From Colocasia esculenta (Eukaryota; Streptophyta; Magnoliopsida; Alismatales; Araceae): a stretch of 64,000 bases of DNA. The notes below the pieces were generated by a model. That model was not told the origin of the DNA, made no database searches, and saw only the letters and a program-made list of their open reading frames with translations. The DNA lies in assembly GCA_014218235.1 (NCBI GenBank), contig CM024758.1, forward strand, positions 71,620,206 through 71,684,205, written 5' to 3'. How positions within the stretch are numbered: position 1 is the stretch's first letter; each line of letters starts with the position of its first letter. Below, in pieces: positions 32,703 through 43,960 of the stretch. Both the position numbers and the translations under genes were made by a program.

Positions 32703-34769
32703 TGTTAGGCCCTCAATTTCTGTGCATATTATATCTATTTTGATGTTTAAGTGTTCTGCCTGAAATCCCTTCTTAACGTCAACATCCATTGATGTTAAGG
32801 TGTAGTTGACGGCAACACTTGTGTCGTTTACCCTGTGGCCAGAGGATCTAGACGTCAACATCGATTGACGCCTATTTGTAGTTGACGGCAGCCAAGTGGC
32901 CATCTACTTCTCTTGCTGCATTTGGGATTTCAAATCTGAAACTGCCCCATTTTCTCCAGAGTCCGTTTAAGAAACCCATCCCCAACAGTCAGGACTCTTA
33001 TGACCTAGGATTCCCTCGACTCTCTGGCCTATTTAACCGAGACATCTCGATTGGGAGAGGACATTTCTCACCTAGGGCTATTTGGGTTTTGGGGAGAGGG
33101 AAAGAGAGAGTTTGTGAGGGCTTGATCTGATGATTGGAAGTCTTCACCGGTGATCTTCTGCGTTTGGGAGGTTCTTCTGAAGGTGGAGGATCTCTTCTAA
33201 TGTCAGGGAATCGACTGCACAAGCGTGGAGGTCAGATCAAGGTGAAGAGCACCACCTCTTTGGCTTGGCCAAGGAGGGCTTCATCACCAAAAATTCGATC
33301 TTCAGAGGTTTTTAGTAAGGCAAGCAACTTAGGGGTTTCGTCCTTAGACTTATCACTTAGAGTTTAGGTTTTTTTTGGATTTTTAATTTGTGTCCTGGAC
33401 CCCCAAATTATGTGTTTTCATTGTTCGATCTGCACTTTCTGTAGACAGGAGGTTGATGGCAACCTTATTGTCGCCAAGTTCTTGAATTAACGGCAATCGA
33501 TTGTGTCGTTAACCCACCCTGACAGCAAGCCCCTTGCTGTCAAGTTCATCTAGTTTTTATAGAACTGTGGATTTAATTGTGTGAGATGATTTTCGGGGAT
33601 TTCTAGATGTTTGCACATGTTATAAAATTTCTAGTTGGTCAGGTATGTTATCAGGTCAAACCATGAATTCCTGTAAATTTTTTGATAATAATTACGAATT
33701 ATAGAATTTCTATTATGGGAAAATTTGCATGTTTTGACAGATCTAAATTCAGAATAAATAGGTATGATGTATGATATTGTTACAGAAAATTTTCATGAAC
33801 TTATGGTTATTGTATACATGTTTTGAAACTGTTAAATATGATTGTTCATTGTTTATCATGTTTAATTGAAATATCTTATTAAATTGCATGAGATCTCTGT
33901 TAAATGTTAAAAATAGTTAAACTGTCATGAAAATTCTGAAACATTAACCATGTGATATGTTTCTTGCGAAGAGTTTATGATCAAAATTTGGGACTGATCT
34001 GATATCTATATGTACTATTTTCAATTGTAAAGGTATTAAAAGCCATATTAAGCATGATTATTCAGAAATAGTAAATTCAATGATTACTATCATGTTTAGG
34101 TACTGTTATGCATGTTTCAATAATGTTAGACAATCATGATAGGTTTTGTAAACTGAAATATAAGTGTTTGAGTGGTATGCATGTGAATGGACTAGTTAGT
34201 GCATGTAAAATGATGTAAATCATGTGATTAATTGAGATGATGTGATTAAGTGAATGTGTGCTGAAATTGACACTGCTACCATAGAAGGCTATGGAGCCGT
34301 ACTGTAGAAAAGTTCCTATGGGAAGGCTCAATGTGTGATTATGTGATATCCTGTGGGCATCATGATGAAATCCTAGAGGTGGACAAGTTCCACTGGTTAT
34401 GGTGGAGAGGGCTTCTCCCGGTTCTGCGTAGTTACCAAGATTCGTCACTATAATGCCTAGGTGATGGGTATGTGTTATGTGATATGTGTGTCCTTCTTTA
34501 TGGTGGTTCAGATTATGTGTCACAGCAAAGAAAGATAATGTGTAGAAATGTGAAAATGTGTGTGAATGTGCAAAGTGTTCATGTGAAAGTGATGTGCTAA
34601 TGTGTTACAATGTGATGTGAAACCATGTGATCATGTTATATTTATGTTAAAACAGAAAGAAAAATGTGTGATTATGTGATCTAAAACTAGGTGAAAAGTT
34701 ATAGATATCATGCTAGGTTTGTTAGTAATCGTGTGCTTAATCCCATGATCAAGTTAATTGGAAAATTGT
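32703..34769 (+). repeat. Tekay-C 3' LTR copy
   Basis: It starts TGTTAGGCCCTC after a degenerate polypurine tract (TTTTAGGGGAGAGGG, 32688-32702). It carries the same two inverted-repeat clusters (32775-32912 and 33450-33545) and the same terminal ATTGTTG as the first copy, after which LINE sequence begins. ORFs inside, including mirror-image minus ORFs shared by both copies, are not genes. Confidence 0.82.
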
Positions 34770-35640
34770 TGTGAATACTTCAGAGGCGATGATGAAAACA
34801 ATAGGCGCAAGGGGATCACCTTGCCTAATACCCCTGGAGGATTTAAAGTAACCAGTGACAAACCCATTGAAGTTGATAGAGGACCAGTAGTTAGAGAGCA
34901 TCATACCAACATAGGAAGTGAACTTGCTACAAAAACCAAATTTCTTCATCACCTGCAAAATGAAGTCCCATTCCATTCTGTCATAAGCCTTGGACATGTC
35001 TAATTTGAACAAAACATTGTGCCCTCTAACTTTCTGATCAATGTCTCTGATCAACTGATGGGAAAGAGAGACATTATCAAGAATATAATGCCCCTTCACA
35101 AAAGCACTTTGTTCTCCAGAGATAATAATAGGCAGGATAGGGGTGAGGCGCTCACAGAACACACGAGAAATAACTTTGTATATGAAGTTGCATAAGCTGA
35201 TGGGTCTAAAATCACTAAAGGATGTAGGATCAACCACCTTCAGAATGAGAGCAATAAGAGATGAAGAAAGCCCTCTAGGAAGACCATAGCCCACAAAGAA
35301 CCCCTGCACTGCAGAAACAACATCATGTCTAATAATACTCTAGCAATGGGTAAAGAATAAACCTGAGAACCCTCCAGGCCAGGAGCACTTGAGCTATCCA
35401 TAGAGAAAACCACAGCTTTAACTTCTTCTTCATATGGAACTTTACATAGCATATCGTTCTAGTCTTTGGTAATGAGAGTTGGAATATTGTACAAAAGATT
35501 AGGATCAACAGCCTGGTATTCCAATTCCATGAGTTTTTGGAAAAAAAGGACTGCTTCTTTCCTAAGCATGTCCTATTCTGCACACCACCCACCATTATCA
35601 CCAATTTTCAGTCTATGAATATAACTCTTCCTCCTGTTAC
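34770..35640 (-). pseudogene. LINE (L1-type) reverse transcriptase fragment
   Basis: The minus strand encodes the L1-type RT blocks FRPISLCNFIYKVISRV, SGEQSAFVKGH, FKLDMSKAYDRMEWDFI, SSRGIRQGDPLAPIVFI. The last block stops at 34770, where the Tekay-C LTR begins. The YxDD motif and everything 3' of it are missing. Upstream pieces (35240-35600) carry the linker to the endonuclease with frameshifts. A non-LTR element copies its RNA at the nicked target; this copy is dead. Confidence 0.9.
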
Positions 35641-36359
35641 ATTGCACTGTGGCATGATAAAAAGCAGTATTCCTATCACCATTCATAAGCCAATCAACTC
35701 TGGATTTTTGCTTCCAAAAAATTTCCTCCCTATTCAATGCAATGTGTAACTTAGCATTAGCAGCATAGCATTAGCAGCAAACAAGGCCGCTCGATTATCA
35801 TCAGATGGGATCACATCAAAAACATCCTACAGACGCTCAACCTCCTCAGTAGCCAACCTAACCATTTGGGAAACATGGCCAAAAACGTCTTTATTCCATA
35901 GTTTAAGCGCCCTCTTCACTTCTTTAAGCTTTACCTAAAGTCTGAGCAGCGGTTCATATGACTATCACTGTTAGCCTTCCAAACCTCGAAGACAACCCCC
36001 ATAAAAGTATCATGAGAAGTCCACATTTCCTAAAACACAAAATGACTTGGGCCAAGGACAGAATTAACACAAGATAAGGCAAGTGGGCAGTGATCAGAGG
36101 GACCTCTCTTGAGGTGCTTGATAATAAATTCGGGAAGGGACTCCTGCCACTTCCCATTAAATAACACACAGTCAAGATGGGCACTGATATTAGCGTTACC
36201 TGTCCTATATATTGTTCCAAGTACAGGTAGAACCAATATATCCAGCATCAAAGAAACCAATGGCAGCAATGAACACATTAAAGTCTATCATCCAAGTAAG
36301 ATTGCAGAATGTCCCTCCCTTTTTCACCGGTGGCTGAGCAATGCAATTTGTTGGCCCCT
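35641..36359 (-). pseudogene. LINE endonuclease region, C-terminal part
   Basis: The minus strand at 36030-36278 gives the endonuclease end: YRTGNANISAHLDCVLFN and the catalytic GPSDHCPL (SDH motif) of the AP-endonuclease-like domain. Part of the W-N-N block precedes it in another frame. The N-terminal half should lie beyond SIRE-3 and its nested insertions. Between about 35640 and 35950 only a degenerate linker is seen. Confidence 0.8.
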
Positions 36360-37917
36360 TGATACGACAGCAAGCTAACCTAGAGGGGGGGGTGAATAGT
36401 TGAGTGTGATAGAGAGTAGTAGTGCGGAATCAATATAGACAATCCCACAAGGAACACAAGGATTTTATCCTGGTTCGGTACTTCACAGAAGGAAGACCTA
36501 CGTCCAGTCCCCAAGCAAATCTTGGGATTTCACTAACCAGGGTACAATCCCCCCTTAGGATATACAACCCCCAGCTCCCCGTTGGTCCTCTTCCTTTTCG
36601 AGTAGGAAAGAGACTCACTTCTATTATAGTTAATTAAGAAGCTAACCTCCTGGAACAAACCCTAGTGCGGTTTTGCTAGACTTAAACCCCTAGCTAGGTT
36701 CTACACTGAGTACAGTCCATCAGCTGGATAGAACTTCCAGCTACCTCACTGGCCTTCTCTTCACACAGGAAGAGGGACCACTGTATACAGTCCTACAGCT
36801 GAACAGAAATCGTTCTTAAAAAAGAAGAATAGACCGAGAGCTATTACAAGATGAACACTCGAACTCTAGCTCTTAGCCACAGACTCTCCCCCGATTTACA
36901 ATGATGCATAGAGAGAGTTAAGAGAGGAAAAAGCTTGAGAGCTTGAAGGCTTCAATGGTTGTGTGCACACTTCTTCTTGGGCTCGAGCTCTTTCTCCCTT
37001 GCTTTGAGTGTGTATGGAGTTGAGGCTTCTCACTGGATGTACACTCATACAAAGATCTTCAGGAAAGCTCTTGTTGTTCTTCAGCCATGCTTCATCGTTT
37101 ATATGGAGCAGCTTTGAATAGATCCGTTGAAGAGATCCGTTGGAACTCTTCTATTCGTTGCTGATCTTTCTATTCTTCTTCTTCTGACTGTTAGCCACTT
37201 GGTGGTCTTCGAGGTCTGCAAGCATAGAAGAAAGTGTTTAGACCAAAGAGTGTTTCTGTCTGAAGGCTCATACCTCTGTGTTTCCTACTGTCACCCAGAA
37301 GTGGTAGGTAAGCTCTTTTTATCTGACAGGAAGGAAGATATCCTATGAGATAAGAAAAAAGATTTTCTGTTAGAGAGACAGTAGGTTACGCATATGAAAT
37401 GTATTTGAGTTTTCATTGGGCGCCAAAGTCAATTTGAAATGTTTGAAACATAGAGGAAATCAATGTTTAAGTGAAATAGAGTCGATGTGAAAGATAATCG
37501 ATGTTCCACTGTAATCGTTGTTTCAATGTAATCCATGTTTCGAAGTCGATGTTTAAATGAAGTCGTTGTTTGATTGAAATCGATGTTTGAAGTCTATGTT
37601 TAAACAAAATCGATGTATAAAGAGAGTCGATGTTTAAATGAAATCAATGTTCATGAAATCGATGTTTACATGGAGTCGATGTTTAAATGAAATCGATGTT
37701 CAACAGAGTCGATGTTTAAGTGAAATCGATGTTGAACAAAATCGATGTTTACAAGAGATGAACCATAATCGATGTATTTGTATGGAATCGTTGTAGCACT
37801 TAGTTTGTAATCGATGAGTATTGAACAGCCATCGATTAGCCTTTTCAGTGCAGATCACAAAGCGATAGTGCCATAAATTTATATTTATTAGGAAAACATG
37901 ATATTAAATATATTTAT
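36360..37917 (-). repeat. SIRE-3 LTR, cut at 37917
   Basis: The plus strand starts TGATACGACAGC, then CCTAGAGGGGGGG and a CTGGTTCGG...CCTACGTCC block (36468-36505), which is typical of the R-U5 part of Sirevirus LTRs read in reverse. A TATA-like box is at about 37098-37104. The U3 carries an ATCGATGTT array (37430-37855). The U3 end is missing because SIRE-1 begins at 37918. I found no target duplication partner in the window. Confidence 0.7.
37430..37855 (-). repeat. ATCGATGTT array in SIRE-3 U3
   Basis: More than twenty copies of (A/G)TCGATGTTTAA or ATCGATGTTCA occur at about 17-22 bp spacing, often alternating GAGTCGATG and AAATCGATG so that they form pairs. Several copies are mutated (ATCGTTG, ATCCATG). 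It lies 330-750 bp upstream of the TATA-like box in minus-strand sense. Confidence 0.88.
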
Positions 37918-38479
37918 TGTTGGGATCGGATAGGTGACTTTAACAAATTAACTAAGAATGTGTGTGTATGGCAGCAGAATTAAAATTAGTAATACACACA
38001 ATTCGATCAATCCAAGAGTGTGTGTGAGTATAGTGAATATAGACACAAACCACACTCAAACCACTGTGCACAGAAGATTTTAAGGTGGTTCAGAGAACAC
38101 AATTGTGCCTCCTACATCCACCTCTTCACGACAGAGGAACCACTAACACTATGCATACAACCTGGAGCTCGATGACTCCAACCTCTTTGAGTGCAACGAC
38201 TCAAAGAAACCCAGGAGATAGGCATGACGACCTACTCCACGACCGCTTGTGAATTCAGAAAATTCCAAGCACTTGATGATAATTGCGCTGTTATTGATAA
38301 TAATCATGTTATTTTATTATCTATGGTCCTTATTTTAACAAACTCATTGTCACTTTATTACAAAAATGATAATTGATTAAATCTTTGTTGTGTTGTGTTT
38401 GCAGGATTAATGGGCCAAGAAATGAAGTGTCAAATGGCCAATAGATTTAAGCGGATCAAGAGAGAATATGATGAGATTT

Positions 38480-39260
38480 CTAATTTTCAAAATCTTCTCT
38501 CTCTCTATTTCTTTTCAATTTTAAAACTCCCTCTCATTTTTAAATTCCCCTCTTTTATTTCCAAAAATCCCTTCCCCTTTATAGATCTCCTCTTTCCTCT
38601 CTTCTCTCTATCTATTTTAAAAGGATATCTCTCTCTCATTCTGTCTATCTGTCTCTCTCTTTCCCCGGGAGCTCTCTCTATTTTTTTTTCCTCCGATCTC
38701 CCCGTCCTCCCTTCCTCACCTCTTCTTCCTTTCTTCTTCTTCCTCTTCTCTTCTCCCCTTCTCTTTCTTCTCTCTCCCTCGCCTCTCTCTGAAGCAGCAC
38801 GCAGGGCAGCAGCAGCCGCCGAGTCCACGTGTGCCCTCCTGCCAGCGCGCGCCCCAGCCAGCACTGCCTGCCGCTGCCCCGCAGCCCGCACCACCACGCC
38901 GCTCCCCCCTTCTACGTGCATGCATGCACGTAGAAGGGCTACCGCGCGCCTCTCTTTTCTCTCTCTCCTCTTGCTCGCGTCTCTCTCTCTCCTTTCTCTC
39001 ATCTCTCTCTCCTCTCTCACGGTTCTATCTCCTCTCTCTTCTCGTGTTTCTCTCTCTCTTCTCTTTTCTCTCTCTCCGTTCTCTCTCTTCTCTTTTCTCT
39101 CTCTCCTCCCGTTCTCTTTCTTCTCTCTCCCTCTCATTTTTCTCGGTGCTCTCTCTCTCCTCTCTCTCTCTCGTTTCTCTCATCTCTCTCCTCTCCTCTC
39201 TCGTCTCTCTAGTCCTCTCTCCTCTCATTCTCTCTTCTCTCTCTCTATGTCCCATATTTG
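38480..39260. repeat. CT-rich low-complexity tract in the solo LTR
   Basis: This is about 770 bp of CTCTCT/TTCTC-rich sequence, interrupted by a GC-rich island at 38790-38955. The long ORFs on both strands (Ser/Leu-rich on plus, Arg/Glu-rich on minus) are by-products of this composition. Confidence 0.9.
38907..38938. repeat. 32-bp perfect palindrome
   Basis: Half-site CCCTTCTACGTGCATG is followed directly by its reverse complement. It contains the RY core CATGCATG at the centre and ACGT cores on both sides. It lies in the GC island of the CT-rich solo LTR. Confidence 0.95.
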
Positions 39261-40145
39261 TTAGTGGAGTGTTTGATGTCTTCTGTTTAGTATTAAACAT
39301 TGCTTTGTAAGCATTTCAATTATTCACTAGATTGTAGTTTTAAATATTGTCTCTGTTCTCATTCATTCATTCTTTATCTCTCTCTTTATTTATTTAACTT
39401 AATTTAGATTTATTTAATGCAACTTATTTTTAATATCACCATGTTATTTTCCTACACAAAACTCAGGTTTTCAAGTTAATAATCTTTTTTTTCGACTCAG
39501 CTCTCACCGATTAACTATTGTTAAAATATTTAGTGTAGGCCGATAATTTTAAGATTGTTAGTCACATGTTTAACGATGCATTCGTGGCTATCACTTGAGC
39601 ACGACAGCTCAAGCACCAGAGCACAACGGCTCCAACCTTGAGCACTACGGCTCCAAACCAGATTACACAGTAGTCAAAACCTCTGAACCACAAAGGATCC
39701 AAGTTCTTCCAGAACAAGCACAATTAGATAGTAGATCCTCTAGCATGATCTATATCAGTACAATGAAAAAGTAGAACAAAACAAATTAGGCGATCTGTGT
39801 GAACACAAGATAGATCACACCTAAAGAAATTGATACTCAAACAAAGTACATACTCAGATGGATCTCCTTCTGATCAGCAATGCTTCATCATGAACTCCTC
39901 GTCTTCTTCCCTTTGGTGGTGCTCCTCTGTTCCCCTTCTGGACGCAAGAGCTTTTCCCGCTCTTCTCCTCTTCTTCTGGAAAAGTCCCAGCTCCCTCTCT
40001 TTTGGAGTACGAGGATCATGGGTATTATATATCCCATGTGTCCATGTGGACCCTTGGAGTGCGTGGGCACAATTATCTAGGTCAATTCCCTTGATTCCCA
40101 TGCAGACACGTGTCCAGAAAAATTCCATTTTTTAGCTTCAGTCGA

Positions 40146-40393
40146 AGTGTGTTGACACACAGGCATACTGTGTCGACACCACTGCTACTGGCTTCAGAAC
40201 AGGCTTCTGGGAGGGACAGTGAGTGTCGACACACAAGCAAGACTATGTCGACACCACTGGCTATTGCTTCCTTCACTGTTTGCTGAATTCATACACTGTG
40301 TCGACACAACATCCACATGTGTCGACACCACTAACTCTTTCATGCTCTGAATGTAGAGGGTGTGTCGACACACTTGACATTTTGTGTCGACAC
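40146..40393 (-). repeat. Paired TGTGTCGACACA array in SIRE-1 U3
   Basis: Eight GTGTCGACAC-type palindromes form four pairs. The members of a pair are about 20-25 bp apart and pairs recur every 60-80 bp. The second member usually continues ACACCACT. One copy has GTTGAC for GTCGAC. The array lies 110-370 bp upstream of the TATA-like box. Confidence 0.9.
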
Positions 40394-40627
40394 AACTTTG
40401 ATAGAATTATGTGAACCTGAAAATATGAAGTGTAGACTATCAAAACATGTCATTAACAGTAAAATGTGAAATATTAAATGTCAAGAACATGTTTTTTGAG
40501 CATTATTATAATATATTCAATATGTAAAATGTCCAATATGTCATCATCAAAATCAAAGTATGAGTGATGTACAATGGTCATCATTAAAAATCAACTTAAG
40601 AAATTCCAATACACGCTCAACACAACA

Positions 40628-42050
40628 TTCTCCCATTTTTTTATGATGACAAAATAAATGCACAAACTTGGTCTTTTCATACGCAATCTCCAAAAGCCTT
40701 ACAAGGACTCCCCTATCCCTGCATTCTCCCCTATAAAGAACTTTCTCTCCCACTTTTGACAGCCTCAAAAAGATAGACAAGAGAGAAAACAAGATGGTAG
40801 GAGATAAGAATGAAATTGTGGAAATGAAGGTCAAGAATGATCAAAAATAAATGAGACAAAGTGGTATTGACATATGAGAGAAGTTATTCTATTTTTAGTA
40901 TTGTGCAATCAAGTGTAATCACAAAGACCCACTCAACACAAGGCAGAGCAAGACATAATGGTCTGAATGTAGTTAAAAATAATGCAATGTGAATTAATAT
41001 GGCCTATATGAGTGAGCAGAAATATTTAACAAGGATGTTTGAGCTTGAAGTTTAACACATTGTAGAATAATAGGTCTAAACTCATATACATGAACTTTAT
41101 TCAGTCATGAGCTTTTCTATCCTGTCTTTTTGAATTTGCTTTCATTTTTAATGTGAAAGATACAATAAATTAGTTAATCTCACTTTTCAATGCAAGATAT
41201 CATATTTATCAATGCAAGACCTCCTGATTACTTAGTGGTTTAACTTTCATTACCTTGCACAGAGATGACAAACTGTTAACCACTTTTTGACGTGAGACAA
41301 ATCACTTGGTTAGGTGAGATGGCCCGGTTACTCAATAATATACAAGTTTGCATTGCTCTGTCTGTATCCTTCCAGTTATTGTTTATTTTATTTTGATATT
41401 TTGCAGGAATATGTTTGCTTTGACTATAAAGTCATGAATATGAGTGTAGAGAGATTATTCTTAACATTGGTAAAAATGAAGCTTAAACATACACATGTGA
41501 AATATAAGCCCACTCATGTACATATAATAATGTTTTGCAAATCATTTTAAAGACATTCAGTATTAAGATTGCACAACTTTGAGATGAAAGTAAATCTTTG
41601 AAATTAAACTTAATGCACAATGAGTTTAGTTTCAATGTTTTAAGTCTCTCACATGAAAATAGCACAAGGACTCAAAAATTCTGATAGTTGGAGCTCAAAT
41701 AGACAATAATTGTCAAGAGAAATTAGTGAAGAATAGACAATGACTCCCCCAATCAAGTAGCTCTCCATCACAAGGTGAACAAAAAAGATATTGGAATGAA
41801 GTGAGAACAGAATCAACAAGTGAGTTTTATTAACAGACAAATACTCCCCTCAAGAATTGCATAAAGGGATCGTGATACTTGGTGAGACATATACTCACAC
41901 ATAGTGAAAGTGTCCAAACAAGCCTAACTTGCCTTTCTTCAAATCACTATTTGATATACCAAGAATTCCAATGCAACTGAGAAGTAGGACATTTATTTGC
42001 AAGAAAGAATGGCTTTTATTTACACAAAGAATGAGATGAAGATATCAAAC
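40628..42050 (-). other. SIRE-1 non-coding region between RNase H and 3' LTR
   Basis: A polypurine tract (minus ATGGGAGAA, 40628-40640) abuts the LTR. No domain is readable. A block at 41780-41990, beginning ACTCCCCTCAAG (41820 region) and containing ACATATACTCACAC and TTGATATACCAAGAA, also occurs twice in SIRE-2 (51530-51960). No env-like ORF remains in this copy. Confidence 0.65.
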
Positions 42051-42560
42051 ATGTGAAACTTGCATAAACCAAGTTCACTTCTAGAGAAGTTAATCTAGGT
42101 TCTACAAGAGGCTTAGTGAAAATGTCTACAATTTGTTTTTCTGTGTCATGAAGTGGATTTCAAAAGAATTCTTTGAGACTTCATCTCGAGGAAAATGATG
42201 TCGAATGTCAAGGTGCTTTGTGCGGGAATGCTGAATATGATTTTTGGATAAATTTATAACACTGGTGTTATCACAAGAAAGGGAATGCAACCTAATGTGT
42301 GATTATATTCTAGGAGTTGATGTTTGACCCAAAGAACTTGAGTGCCACAGCTACCAGCTGTAACATACTCTGCTTCTACAGTAGAAGAGCTACAGAATGT
42401 TGCTTTTTGGAAGCCCCAAGAAATAAGACACCACCTAGATATAAACACAACCCACTAGTGCTTTTCCATCAGTTTGCACCCGGTATAATCAACATCACTA
42501 TATGCAATCAAGTCCCATTTACAACCAGCAAGATACCAAAGTCCTAATCATATGAAGAAA
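42051..42560 (-). pseudogene. SIRE-1 RNase H remnant
   Basis: The minus strand reads SSSTVEAEYVTAGSCGTQVLWVKHQL (about 42310-42385), the copia RNase H block with its SxEAEY core, and then the degraded CDNTS and TKHxDIR regions down to about 42060. Stops and frameshifts are frequent. Confidence 0.85.
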
Positions 42561-42599
42561 AAGATATTTTAAATTCTTTTTAACAGCAGTCATGTGACT

Positions 42600-43960
42600 A
42601 TCTTTAGGATTTGCTTGAAATCTGGCGCACATGCAGCACTGAATTGAATATCTCGCCTAGAGGTAGTTAAATAGAGAAGAGAGCCAATCATACCTCTGTA
42701 AAGTTTAGCACTAACAGCTTACCAGAAGTATCACTTTCAAGTCTTACAGTTGTGGCCATTGGTGTGCTGGATGGCTTGATGTTTTGGAAGTCAAATCTTT
42801 TGATTAACTCCTTGACATATTTTTTTTGACTCAAAAATATTCCTTCAGATGTTTGATGCATTGCAGACCTAAAAAGAAAGTTCACACCATTAGACTCATT
42901 TTAAATTCAGATTGCATAAGATGGCAAATTCATTGCACAAATTATTATCTGTTGATCCAAAAATATATCATCAACATAAACTTGAACAGCAATGAAATGA
43001 TTTTTTGTAGTTTTTGTAAACAAAGTTTGATCAATGTTTCCTCTTATGTACATTTATTATAGAAAGGAGCTCAACCGGTCATACCAAGCTCTTTGGGGTT
43101 TTAAGACCATAAAGAGCTTATTAAGCTTAAAGACATGATCAAGAAATTTTTTATTTTCAAACCCAGGGGTTCTTTTACAAAACATTTTCTTTTATGTAGC
43201 CATTTAAAAATGCACTCTTGACATCCATTTGAAAAACTTTGAATTTCAAAGAAGTAGCAATGCAAGAAATAATCAAACAGCTTCAAGTCTTGCTACAGGG
43301 GCATAAGACTCTTCAAAATCAATACCAAGTTCTGGTTATACCCCTGAGCAACAAGTCTAGCTTTATTTTGAACAATTTGACCATATTCATTCATTTATTT
43401 CTGAAAATTCATCTAGTTCCAATGACTGTAGTTAGATCTGAGGGTTTTGGTACTAAATCTCAAACATGATTCCTTTCAAATTGATGAAGCTCTTCATGCA
43501 TAGCATTTTATCCAGTTTCACAAGATAAAGCTTCATCAGTATTTTGGCCTCAATTTGAGATAGTTATACCAAAGAATCCTCATCTATGACAGAATGAAAG
43601 ATGATCTGGCCCTTATTCCATCTTGCAAATTACCAACAATAATTTCAAGTGGATGATCCTTTAAGAATCTGGGTCAGAAATTACCTCAGGGTTTGTATGA
43701 ATTTCAGGAACAGGATTACCGAAGTACTTGAAGTTGGCATTTCATAACTCATGTGCATTTGGTACTTCTTGCTCTTCAAATTTGCAGATGGATGTTCAAG
43801 AAAATCATCTTCATCATCACATATTTGAGTTCTACACAAATTAAATGTCAATCTTTTAGAAATTTTCATCAAAATGACATGTGGAGATTCTTCCACAGTC
43901 TTATTTTCAAAATATAAACTCTATAAGCTCTTGAATTTTCAGAATAACCTAAGAAGGTTT
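42600..43960 (-). pseudogene. SIRE-1 reverse transcriptase remnant
   Basis: The catalytic VQVYVDDI is at about 42965-42990. The SAMHQTSEGIFLSQKKYVKELIKRF block (about 42780-42865) is the copia segment downstream of it. The N-terminal half (43000-43700) is readable only in fragments such as EAKILMKLYLV, and has many stops. An acidic linker (43700-43900) joins it to integrase. Confidence 0.85.

Larger units (their letters stand above)
28289..34769 (+). mobile_element. Tekay-C: internally deleted chromovirus with two LTRs
   Basis: LTR copies at 28289-30331 and 32703-34769 flank a short internal region (30332-32702) holding only the end of RT, RNase H, integrase and chromodomain. PBS, gag, protease and most of RT are missing. 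The first LTR lacks its first few dozen bases. Both LTR copies end at the same ATTGTTG. Many stops in the coding part mark an old copy. It is related to Tekay-B by eye. Confidence 0.82.
38277..39593. mobile_element. Solo LTR (1317 bp) with target duplication CTTGA
   Basis: It starts TGATAATTGCGCTG and ends GTGGCTATCA. CTTGA flanks it at 38272-38276 and 39594-39598. There is no PBS, polypurine tract or coding domain, so it is either a solo LTR or a small non-autonomous element. The start and the TTTGCAGGATTAATGGGCC block (38398-38416) resemble Athila/Tat-type LTRs, but the lineage is not certain. More than half of it is CT-rich. Confidence 0.82.
37918..40627 (-). repeat. SIRE-1 3' LTR, holding a solo LTR
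   Basis: The ends are TGTTGGG at 37918 and CAACACAACA at 40627, next to the polypurine tract. The GGTGGTTC...CCTACATCCACC block (38083-38125) matches the one in SIRE-2 (46241-46285). It is interrupted by the insertion at 38277-39593 plus one TSD copy. A TATA-like TATTATATAT is at about 40023-40032, with the palindrome array upstream at 40146-40393. Confidence 0.78.

Noticed and set aside
37430..37855. CRISPR-like array of regularly spaced repeats.
   Set aside because: The repeat unit is under 12 bp, the spacers are similar to one another, and the context is a plant Sirevirus LTR.
38395..39310. Long ORFs on both strands, Ser/Leu-rich on plus and Arg/Glu-rich on minus.
   Set aside because: They are produced by CTCTCT-type low-complexity sequence, which lacks stops in several frames; there is no domain and the tract lies within a solo LTR.
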